Of a DNA stretch of 64,000 nucleotides, positions 43,850 through 51,686 are shown piece after piece. Position numbers and translations under genes: made by a program. This stretch comes from Mucilaginibacter rubeus. GTDB taxonomy: Bacteria; Bacteroidota; Bacteroidia; Sphingobacteriales; Sphingobacteriaceae. The notes below the pieces were generated by a model. That model ran no database searches and was not told the DNA's origin. It worked only from the letters and a program-made list of their open reading frames with translations. Numbering within the stretch: the stretch's first letter is position 1; every line of letters starts with the position of its first letter. Location: assembly GCF_003286415.2 (NCBI RefSeq), contig NZ_CP043450.1, forward strand, positions 6,510,001 to 6,574,000. Direction: 5' to 3'.

Positions 43850-45310
43850 ATGGAAAATTTTGCAGAAGAGCCTGTTTATCAGAATATTGATCAGGAAACG
43901 ATTGATTTCATTGTAGACTCCCTAATAGGAGGTAAATGTATCCTGTTTCTGGGGCCCGAATTGTTGATTAATGATTCTGAGGAAAAGCACTATAAGGTCT
44001 ATTTTAAAGAGATAGCAAAAAAATATCCGAAATTTATTTATAAATATTTTTCAAGGGATAATGTATTTGCATTCCAAAAGTCAAATAGTCATGTTGGGAA
44101 TATCCTGTTTGAAACCAAGATTAGAAATGAGATAAAACAGTTTTACGAAACAGGTGGAGACGATGTAATCTTGAATCTGATTTCGCAACTTCCATTTCCG
44201 CTAATTATTAATGTAGCGCCCGATAATGCCATCAATAAGATTTTTACCAAGAATAATTTCTCCGTTCGCCCAGGTTACTATCCAGACCCTTCCTTTTCCG
44301 GCGTAGAAAAGCCAACAACTGCGCGCCCCGTCATTTACAACATATTTGGCAGCATTGAAGAGCCGCAATCTATCATACTCACTCATGAGGAGCTTTTTAA
44401 GACAATTAAAAATCTAATGCAGGAGGATACCATTCCCGAAAATATAGTGAATACAATAAAGCAGGCCAGATGCTTTATCTTTTTAGGAATGCGTTTTGAA
44501 ACCTGGTATTATCAATTGTTGCTAAGTATTTTTGACATAGAAATATCAGAGTCTATAAAACTTGGAGCCCCGAAAGATATCGATGATGAGACTGTTAGTA
44601 TAATGGATAAGTATTTCAGGATAAATTTTACAAAGTCTAACTCCCTTGAGTTTATTAGTAAAATATATAAAGCGCTGCAAGCTTATCCTGAGCATCTGCG
44701 GACCTCCACAATTAAAACTTCTACTTCGGCATATCTTTCTTACGCCTGGGAAGACGCTCAGGATCCTGGGCGTGAATATTGGGTAGATCGAATCGATAGG
44801 CGATTTAGAAACGCAGGAGTAAAGTTTTCACGAGATAAAAGTGTCCTGACTATACAAGACAGCATTCAGGCTTTTATGAACCGAATAGGGCAAGGCCGGG
44901 TAATTTCTATAGTAGTTAGCGAAAAATATTTATTTTCTGAATATTGTATGTATGAGGCCTGGAGCATTTTTAAAAATGACAACTTTTTGGACAGGGCCTT
45001 TATATTGATTTTGCCAGATGTGGATTTTACAAACAAAGAGAAGTACATTGAGTATTGGCAATCTAAAACAAATACCATTAGAAATAAACTTGAAAATGAT
45101 TTTCATAATGACTATCTGGCTTTCGACCAGTTCATGACAGCCAGCAAGAATAATTTTTACATCCTATTGTTTATAAACCAATTCTTAAATATTCTGACAG
45201 ATAGAATTTGGCCGCGTATATTAAATAATATAGAAGAACATCAGCTGGCTAATGAAGAAATATTTAAGGGTTATATAGATACTGTTTTAGAAAAATTGAC
45301 AGAAGAGTAA
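43850..45310 (+). CDS. SIR2-like / TIR two-domain protein (putative immune effector)
   Basis: 486 residues, soluble. Residues 16-225 fit the SIR2-like fold: IGGKCILFLGPELL (nucleotide loop), PFPLIINVAPDNAI (NxD pattern), ARPVIYNIFGSIEEPQSIILTHEEL and ARCFIFLGMRFETWYYQLL. The catalytic His of active SIR2 NADases, expected in the HG(S/D) motif, is Phe166 here, so this domain may be a non-catalytic sensor or scaffold. Residues 291-440 form a TIR domain: TSAYLSYAWEDAQ, then DRIDRRFRNAGVKFSRD, a DSIQAFMNRIGQGRVISIVVSEKYLFSEYCMYEAW stretch with the putative catalytic Glu369. TIR domains of this type cleave NAD. The gene ends one base into the ATG of a STAND NTPase gene. Antiphage role is inferred. 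Confidence 0.85.
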   Translation: MENFAEEPVYQNIDQETIDFIVDSLIGGKCILFLGPELLINDSEEKHYKVYFKEIAKKYPKFIYKYFSRDNVFAFQKSNSHVGNILFETKIRNEIKQFYETGGDDVILNLISQLPFPLIINVAPDNAINKIFTKNNFSVRPGYYPDPSFSGVEKPTTARPVIYNIFGSIEEPQSIILTHEELFKTIKNLMQEDTIPENIVNTIKQARCFIFLGMRFETWYYQLLLSIFDIEISESIKLGAPKDIDDETVSIMDKYFRINFTKSNSLEFISKIYKALQAYPEHLRTSTIKTSTSAYLSYAWEDAQDPGREYWVDRIDRRFRNAGVKFSRDKSVLTIQDSIQAFMNRIGQGRVISIVVSEKYLFSEYCMYEAWSIFKNDNFLDRAFILILPDVDFTNKEKYIEYWQSKTNTIRNKLENDFHNDYLAFDQFMTASKNNFYILLFINQFLNILTDRIWPRILNNIEEHQLANEEIFKGYIDTVLEKLTEE

Positions 45311-48300
45311 TGACAATTCAAAGGTATAGGTTTCCCGGGACGAAACCGTTTAGCTTAACAGACCAGGATATATTTGAAGGCCGTAAAAAAAGTATTCACC
45401 GACTTTATGACCTGCTGCAAAAAAAAAGCATGATTGTGTTTTATTCGGAGTCAGGCTTAGGTAAAAGCTCCCTAATCAATGCCGGGCTTATACCGTTGTT
45501 CCAATCCTCAAACAAGGAGAGTTATTTTCCGGTGAAAGTAAGGTTTTTGGCCAATGAAAATAGAATTGCAAACAAATTAGGTGAGGATGAAAGAGTACTA
45601 TTGCTAAAAACGGTAGCGCAGTTAAATGAAGCAAACAAATCACTGGCATCTATAATATTGCCTTTTGCAGACGCAGATCGGTCTGATCTATGGCATGAGG
45701 CTAAAAAATTCCAGATGAACAATTTTAAACTGCTACTGATATTTGACCAGGCTGAGGAACTTTTTACATACAGTCAAAGACAGATAGATTTTTTTAAAGA
45801 ACAGCTTTACACGATCTTATCCAATCACCTACCTTCTTATCTAAATAAAAGAATCACCAGTTATTTAAGTAGTTATAACGACCAGTCAGGTGATGTGGCG
45901 GAGACCGATAAAATTGATAGCGATCTTGATTTTATTTATAAACAGCTTAATGTTAAAATTTTATTCGTTATAAGAGAAGACAAATTTGGTTATTTTGACT
46001 TATTCTCGGATTTCTTTCCTGATATTTTAAAAAACACTTACCGTTTAAAACCTCTTGAAGAAACGGAAGCCAGGGAAGCAATCTTGTTGCCGGCTTGCGC
46101 AGAAGGTGCCTTTTTGTCGCCTAAGTTTGATTTTACAGCGGAAGGGATAGAGCAGTTATTGCAAATACTGGTAGAGGACGATAATACGTTTGATCCTTAT
46201 ACGATTCAATTAAGCTGTAGTTATATTGAGCGTTCTTTGGCCATGAAGGGCAAAGTTTTAATTGATAAGGAAGACATCCCGCAAAAAGGCATAATAGAAA
46301 AGGAGTATTTTGATAACGTATGGTCTTCTGTTCCGTCAGGTTTTTTGGAAAATGTTCCGCTTTATAAAAAAATATTAGCAGAAAAGCTTATCGATCAGGA
46401 TAACAAAATACGAATCAAAACATATGAAAATAATTTTCTACATCCCCTGGTTTTAAAAGCCCTTGTACAGGAAGGTTTGATCAGGGAAGATCATAGTGCC
46501 TATGAAGGTAAATACTATGAGCTTAGCCATGACAGGCTTGTGAAACCAATATTAGAATTTTATAAACAGCAGAAAGATGAGGAGGATTTAGAAAAGGCCA
46601 ACCAACTTTATAGTAAATTACTTAGAAATGCTGTTGATACATATGAGTTGACTAATAAAGAAACCCGGGCGATAGAGGTGCTTGTTGAAGAACTGTTACT
46701 AAATAATCTTATTCGGGTTGCCATAGATTATTCAAAGGTATTGCAACTGCCACATATGAGAGAAGATGCCATACAATATCTCATAAAAGAGGAGTTTTTA
46801 CTGTTGAAGGATGGTGCTTTAGAAATCAGCGAAGATAAATATGTCGACGCAGTCGCTAAAAGCTATCGGGCAAGAAAAAACAAAGAAGACGAAGAAAAAG
46901 CCAAAGTTCATCAGAAAAGGCGAATCCAAATAGGTGCCCTGATTACGGTTGCTGCCGGTATCTTCATAGCGCTATATCTGTGGAAGAGTGATAGCCAGCA
47001 AAACATGATAAAGGATTTCATTAAGTTAAATGTTGCAAATAGTTACCTCGACAATGGAGACCTTGAAAAAGCATATGGTATATATGGCTATATTTATAAC
47101 AGTAACGATTATTTTAAAAAGCAGATAGATGATAAAACTAAAAGGCTGAATTATACAGATTTACCCGGAAATCCTATATATGCTTTAAGCAATAATCGTA
47201 TCCTTTCAATACTTGATTCCGGCAAGACGGCCCAAATTTGGAAAATAGGATTAGAGGACAGTATCTCACGTTCATGTGTTATACACAACAAACGTTTAAT
47301 GGCACTATCTCCAAATCGGCGTTATGTAGGCATCTTATCCGGTCAGAAAATAAATCTATATGATGCACAAACAAACCATCATTCTATTTTGCTAAAGAGT
47401 ATCTCCAAAGATATTGGTTTCGGATTTTCGTATAACTCTGATTACTTTAGCTGTATAAGAGATAGCATTGTATGGGTGTACGCCCTTACTGATAGCCTAA
47501 AATCAAAAAAATACAGATTCGATCAATCCTTTTATAAAACCAGTATAAGCGATGTAAAAGACATAATTTATATGTCAGACAGCGTTATCTATGGCAAGAT
47601 AGAAAATTACCTGGCCCGTTGGGTGAAGAATAGAAAGGGCATTATGGAATTAGATGTAAATGGCATCCTCAAAAGTAGCGCAATAGGATGGTGCTCTATT
47701 AACAAAGACTCAATTATATTTCTTACCAAAAATGGGCTTGAGATTAAAAATCTTGAAAACAATAAGCAAGAGCTTTTATTGAAAGCAGACCTTTCAAATT
47801 ATACGCAAATTAACGAGGTGTCGAACAATATATTACTTTTGAAAACGCCATATACCGATAAGTTGAAAAAGGTTGTGGCTGGTAAATATGCCCACTTGGC
47901 GTTTTACAGAATAGGAGATAAACATATTTATGAAATTTTAAAAGATCAGGTTATTGACAAGTTTTCGATTAGTAAGGATTATGAAAAATGTATTGTTCGG
48001 GCCAATAGCAAACAAATATATCTCGTTGATAGAATTGCCGAAACGGCCAAGCCAATAACTTTTTTTACAGATTCAATATATGATATATCAGATGATGGAA
48101 AATATATTCTATTCGTTAAAGAGCGAATCGATGACAAAAAAGTTGCGCCGAGTTCAGGATATCCTATTGAAAACGCAACTAAAAGCTTACCTGATACAAG
48201 CGCTCTGTTATTTTTGACTGATCTAAAAACCGGTAAATATACTGAAGTAGACAAATTGATAGCCGATCCGTCACGTATAAAAAATACAACTATTTATGGA

Positions 48301-48636
48301 AAATATTTTTTTCGGTTTAATCCAAATTCTGATTGCATAGCGTACTTAAGACGAGGAGATAAGGATTCTTTATCGATGAGGGTAAGAAGAACTGCGGATT
48401 TAAAAATAGTATATAATTCGGTCGGCCCCGAAACGTTTTTAGACAATGGGAGAAGCAAGGATTTTACTTCTGTGTTTATCCATATTCAAAAACGAGATAC
48501 TATCAATAAAAAAGCGGGTATTAAGCTTTTAAATACCAGGGCCAGGAATTCACAGTATTTCTTGAGTTTGTATAAGCGATTGGGGAGTAATGAATTAGAT
48601 AGAGAGTTGAAGAGGGCTAACGCTTTGCCTCATTAG
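45310..48636 (+). CDS. nSTAND1-type NTPase with membrane segment and propeller-like C-terminus
   Basis: 1108 residues. It starts with RYRFPGTKPFSLTDQDIFEGRKKSIHRL (the EGR anchor of nSTAND1), Walker A SESGLGKSS (46-54) and Walker B LLLIFDQAEE (141-150). A winged-helix/arch region follows up to ELSHDRLVKPILEFYKQQKDEEDLE (about 400). A predicted membrane helix lies at about 540-557 (IGALITVAAGIFIALYLW) and the remaining 550 residues are beta-rich with repeated D-x-L/W-x-I-G elements resembling a degenerate WD40 or other propeller, likely the ligand sensor. The ATG overlaps the upstream stop codon (TAATG), so the two are coupled. Probably a sensor-ATPase that activates the TIR partner on detecting an infection cue. 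Confidence 0.85.
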   Translation: MTIQRYRFPGTKPFSLTDQDIFEGRKKSIHRLYDLLQKKSMIVFYSESGLGKSSLINAGLIPLFQSSNKESYFPVKVRFLANENRIANKLGEDERVLLLKTVAQLNEANKSLASIILPFADADRSDLWHEAKKFQMNNFKLLLIFDQAEELFTYSQRQIDFFKEQLYTILSNHLPSYLNKRITSYLSSYNDQSGDVAETDKIDSDLDFIYKQLNVKILFVIREDKFGYFDLFSDFFPDILKNTYRLKPLEETEAREAILLPACAEGAFLSPKFDFTAEGIEQLLQILVEDDNTFDPYTIQLSCSYIERSLAMKGKVLIDKEDIPQKGIIEKEYFDNVWSSVPSGFLENVPLYKKILAEKLIDQDNKIRIKTYENNFLHPLVLKALVQEGLIREDHSAYEGKYYELSHDRLVKPILEFYKQQKDEEDLEKANQLYSKLLRNAVDTYELTNKETRAIEVLVEELLLNNLIRVAIDYSKVLQLPHMREDAIQYLIKEEFLLLKDGALEISEDKYVDAVAKSYRARKNKEDEEKAKVHQKRRIQIGALITVAAGIFIALYLWKSDSQQNMIKDFIKLNVANSYLDNGDLEKAYGIYGYIYNSNDYFKKQIDDKTKRLNYTDLPGNPIYALSNNRILSILDSGKTAQIWKIGLEDSISRSCVIHNKRLMALSPNRRYVGILSGQKINLYDAQTNHHSILLKSISKDIGFGFSYNSDYFSCIRDSIVWVYALTDSLKSKKYRFDQSFYKTSISDVKDIIYMSDSVIYGKIENYLARWVKNRKGIMELDVNGILKSSAIGWCSINKDSIIFLTKNGLEIKNLENNKQELLLKADLSNYTQINEVSNNILLLKTPYTDKLKKVVAGKYAHLAFYRIGDKHIYEILKDQVIDKFSISKDYEKCIVRANSKQIYLVDRIAETAKPITFFTDSIYDISDDGKYILFVKERIDDKKVAPSSGYPIENATKSLPDTSALLFLTDLKTGKYTEVDKLIADPSRIKNTTIYGKYFFRFNPNSDCIAYLRRGDKDSLSMRVRRTADLKIVYNSVGPETFLDNGRSKDFTSVFIHIQKRDTINKKAGIKLLNTRARNSQYFLSLYKRLGSNELDRELKRANALPH

Positions 48637-48806
48637 AGCAATTATAACATTGTATTATATTTATTGTGTGATTATTCAGCGTGTCCATAGAAGTATAGTT
48701 AATTACATCATCCAATATAGTTTGTATCTTCTGAAGAAGAGATTTAGAGGTATCTTATGAAATTATGCTGCTAAGCTCTTCTTAATTTATATTGTATACG
48801 ATTAAA

Positions 48807-50111
48807 TTATTCCACCTTCGCCGGAATAAAAATAAAAAAGCTGGAGCCCTGTCCAAATGTGCTTCCAAAGCCAATACTACCGCCCTGGCGTTCTATAAAT
48901 TCTTTACACAACAATAAACCCAGGCCAACACCTTTCTCATTGTTGGTGCCAAATGAAGGATCTGATGTTACGCGGAAAATATGCTGTTGTTCAGCCTCGG
49001 CTATACCTTTTCCATTATCGCTAACAGTCAATTTAACTTTATGGGCTAATGCCTGAGCGCTTATAGTGATGTTGCCCCCTTTTGGGGTGAACTTGATGGC
49101 GTTATTCACGAGGTTGCGTACCACCAGTTGCAGCATATCGGTATCGGCAATTACAATTATTTTTTCATTAATATCGTAAGTCAAAGTTATACCCTTTTTT
49201 ATCGCCAGCATTTTTTCCAGGTCAAGCGTACTCTTTAATACCGAAGCAAGGTTTACCTCCTGTAAGTTTACCGTAGGGTATTCCATTTGCGATTTTGTCC
49301 AATAGAGCAGATTGGTAAGCATTTGCATGGTATTGTTGGTGGCGGCAAGCAAATCTTTTTCTAATACCACTCGTTGAGTATTGTCAAGCTCGTGTTCGTT
49401 AAGCAATTCCAGGTAACCCTGTATATTAATAAGTGGTGCCCGCATATCATGCGAAATGATCGACATCAGTTTGTTCTTCTCCGCGTTACTTTGTTCCAGC
49501 AAGCCTTTTTGTAGCAGGATCTCGTTGTTTTTTAATTCAACAATAACCCTTTCTTTATCATAACTGCGCTTAATGAAGCTGATGATGAAATAAATGGCAA
49601 TTACAGGTAACGGAAATGCGGTAATCCTGTCGATAAACTGGCCTTTGCCTGCAGTAAAGGGATATTGAACCAAAGCGGGATATTGGTATTCCACCATGTG
49701 CAGTATCACGAAGGCCGCTATATAGATCACTAACCAGGTTAAATAGTGCCTGTAAGGCGAAATGGCGAATAGCATCAACAAATAAGCAGGCCATATTAAA
49801 TCGGTAGAGCCATTGATGCCCGAATTGGCAAAATAATTAACAGAAAAAAGAAGCAGACCAGTTAAGCCAAATACAATATTGTTATGCTTTTTACCGTGAT
49901 ACCGGGAATAGTAATATTGATAGAAAAAGAAGCAGGCAATTACCAAACAGGATAGCGCTGCAACATACAACCCTGCGAAAATATTATAAGGTATATAAAA
50001 GCAAGCCAAAACTATAGCACAGATACTTATAGAATGAAATATCCTGCTCTCTAAACTGAAACTTGACGTTTCTCCCGTTAGCTCAAACCAAAAAGCGCTT
50101 AATTTTTTAAT
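48807..50111 (-). CDS. Sensor histidine kinase, start codon unclear
   Basis: About 434 residues if read from ATT at 50111, or 400 from TTG at 50009. Several membrane helices at the N-terminus (VAALSCLVIACFFFYQYYY and the following segments), a coiled linker, then the kinase core: H-box SIISHDMRAPLINIQGYLELL, N-box LVRNLVNNAIKFTPKGGN, G1 VSDNGKGIAEAEQQ and G2 GVGLGLLLCKEF. Sequence between 50009 and 50111 (KKLSAFWFELTG, then SSFSLESRIFHSISI) is open and has the style of the conserved N-terminus of related kinases, but contains no ATG, GTG or TTG, so translation would need a rare ATT start or the gene has lost its start. Its partner response regulator is not adjacent. Confidence 0.85.
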   Translation of the reverse strand: MKKLSAFWFELTGETSSFSLESRIFHSISICAIVLACFYIPYNIFAGLYVAALSCLVIACFFFYQYYYSRYHGKKHNNIVFGLTGLLLFSVNYFANSGINGSTDLIWPAYLLMLFAISPYRHYLTWLVIYIAAFVILHMVEYQYPALVQYPFTAGKGQFIDRITAFPLPVIAIYFIISFIKRSYDKERVIVELKNNEILLQKGLLEQSNAEKNKLMSIISHDMRAPLINIQGYLELLNEHELDNTQRVVLEKDLLAATNNTMQMLTNLLYWTKSQMEYPTVNLQEVNLASVLKSTLDLEKMLAIKKGITLTYDINEKIIVIADTDMLQLVVRNLVNNAIKFTPKGGNITISAQALAHKVKLTVSDNGKGIAEAEQQHIFRVTSDPSFGTNNEKGVGLGLLLCKEFIERQGGSIGFGSTFGQGSSFFIFIPAKVE

Positions 50112-50497
50112 GTCGAGATAGTTGTAAACCGCTGATTATTTCTTGTACGGGCAGGCCGGGATTGGCGGCATGTAGACCATTTGGCAAAATACAAAAAAAA
50201 TTAAATTTTAGTTTGAGGACGATGAAGTTGAAGCTGCTCTGAAAATCGCTTTGACTGAGTATTTCGGCAAAAAACTTAATAATTTCTTATTCCGAACGTT
50301 TGAAGTTATTGAGTCTTTCCTTATACCAGAGCGTGATTTCCGTTATGCTTGTTTTTCCTTACTCCGGACGTTGGAAGTTAATTTTTCAGATAGATTTCAT
50401 TTGTGCAAAAATCGCGAGTATATTTATGCTATGTGTTTGAAAAACAGTATTTTGTTTTTATGTTGCATATGGTGGTATACTAACGGACAATCTAAAA
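50112..50497. other. Gap between divergent histidine-kinase and receiver-TIR genes
   Basis: 386 bases, AT-rich, serving as the region upstream of both divergent genes. A short open frame (about 50251-50535) that overlaps the next gene has no family-like features and is judged spurious. Two imperfect copies of a CGTTTGAAGTTATTGAG/CGTTGGAAGTTAAT segment occur near 50297 and 50368. No terminator or RNA gene is seen. Confidence 0.5.
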
Positions 50498-51487
50498 ATG
50501 AAAGAAAACATCCCCTTAAACATTCTCATCATTGATGCAGAAACCGATACTGTTGAGTTGTTAAAAAATCGGTTGCAATTGAATAAGGATGTATTAAAAA
50601 CTTACGTATCAACTTCAATTAAAAACGCAAAAATCGAATTAAATTCAAAGCATATAAATGTTGTTTTTATTGATCCATTGTCTTTTGATTTAGATGAGGC
50701 TTCAAAATTTATTTTTAATGTACGAGGGACGCTACCTGAAATTGTTTTCGTTTTATTTTATAATTACTTCAAAGCGGAACAAAGGTCCTCTGAATTTTAT
50801 AGAGGACAAAGAAGCAGATTCACTCATTATTATAAACTGAATAAGCAAACGCCAATTGAAAACTTTCAAGATGAGATGGTTTATATATTTCAAAAAATAC
50901 AAAGTGATTTGAGATGGAGAATGTCGGATCAAAACATTAAAACACTCATTCAGCAATCTGAAGATTTGATAAATAAAAACCCTAATTCAGAAAGCGAAAT
51001 TCCTAAAGTTTTAGAAGAATTGAGAGATCAATTAGATCAGCTCCGAAGACAAACAACACCCAAAGCAGAAACTGTAACAAAAAAATCAATATTTATTTCA
51101 TATAGATTTACTGAAATTGAATATAAGAAGGATTTGGCTGATCATTTGATAGAAAATGGATATTCTGTGGTAACAGGAATGGAATCGAATCAATATATCA
51201 GTGACGCGATAATTGCCAGAATAAAACAATGTGAATTCTTTTTATGCCTAATGACAAAACATCAAGAAAAAAAAGATGGTACATTTACTACCAGCCCCTG
51301 GCTTCTTGAAGAAAAAGGTGTTGCATTAGCCTCAAATAAAAAATTAGTACTTTTAATTGAAGAAGGCGTAACTGATTACGGTGGTTTACAAGGAGATTGG
51401 CAAAGAATTCATTTCTCATCAAAAGGATTTATGTCGGCCGCTAAGCAAGCATTAAAACAGATAAAATCTTTTGAAGGAGAGAATTAG
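50498..51487 (+). CDS. Degenerate receiver domain fused to TIR domain
   Basis: 329 residues, soluble. Residues 5-125 look like a response-regulator receiver: LNILIIDAETDTVELL at the start, INVVFIDPLSF with Asp59 in the phospho-acceptor place, and LNKQTP (Lys116) in the KP place. The second acidic residue of the pocket is replaced (IDAE instead of IDDE) and the beta-4 Thr/Ser is Phe, so phosphorylation is doubtful. Residues 130-190 are a helical linker. Residues 196-300 are a TIR domain (KSIFISYRFTEIEYKKDLADHLIENGYSVV, then SPWLLEEKGVALASNKKLVLLIEEG) with candidate catalytic Glu271/272. It is a single gene beside a divergent histidine kinase. An NADase-type defence role is inferred. Confidence 0.8.
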   Translation: MKENIPLNILIIDAETDTVELLKNRLQLNKDVLKTYVSTSIKNAKIELNSKHINVVFIDPLSFDLDEASKFIFNVRGTLPEIVFVLFYNYFKAEQRSSEFYRGQRSRFTHYYKLNKQTPIENFQDEMVYIFQKIQSDLRWRMSDQNIKTLIQQSEDLINKNPNSESEIPKVLEELRDQLDQLRRQTTPKAETVTKKSIFISYRFTEIEYKKDLADHLIENGYSVVTGMESNQYISDAIIARIKQCEFFLCLMTKHQEKKDGTFTTSPWLLEEKGVALASNKKLVLLIEEGVTDYGGLQGDWQRIHFSSKGFMSAAKQALKQIKSFEGEN

Positions 51488-51654
51488 CATATTCCTGTTC
51501 TTTATAGATATTACCTCATATTTTTATTGCTATTCTTCCTTACATATAACTATTTGAAATTGGAGAACCAGAGTTAAATATTCCCTCGTTGTTTCCTCTA
51601 ACGCTCTCATATCGCATCCCTTCATTCTCCTGCCGTAATTCTGTGTCTTTCACT

Positions 51655-51662
51655 TATCTTTG
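51655..51662 (+). promoter_or_regulatory. -7 promoter element of the ABC-F gene
   Basis: TATCTTTG matches TAnnTTTG. It overlaps the TTG that would give the longest reading frame (51660), so the true start is likely GTG at 51687. Confidence 0.6.
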
Positions 51663-51686
51663 CGAAAAATTCAATATTACAATACA

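Noticed and set aside
43850..45310. Classical Thoeris system (ThsA/ThsB)
   Set aside because: Thoeris uses separate SIR2-SLOG and TIR proteins; here SIR2-like and TIR domains share one chain and the partner is a STAND NTPase.
48807..50111. Histidine kinase as a dedicated part of the SIR2-TIR/STAND operon
   Set aside because: It is on the opposite strand, converges with the STAND gene, and looks like an ordinary core kinase; kept only as a possible partner of the receiver-TIR gene.
50251..50535. A 94-residue open frame upstream of the receiver-TIR gene
   Set aside because: It overlaps the start of the better-supported gene in another frame, is rich in Phe/Leu/Arg without any motif, and lies in AT-rich intergenic DNA.
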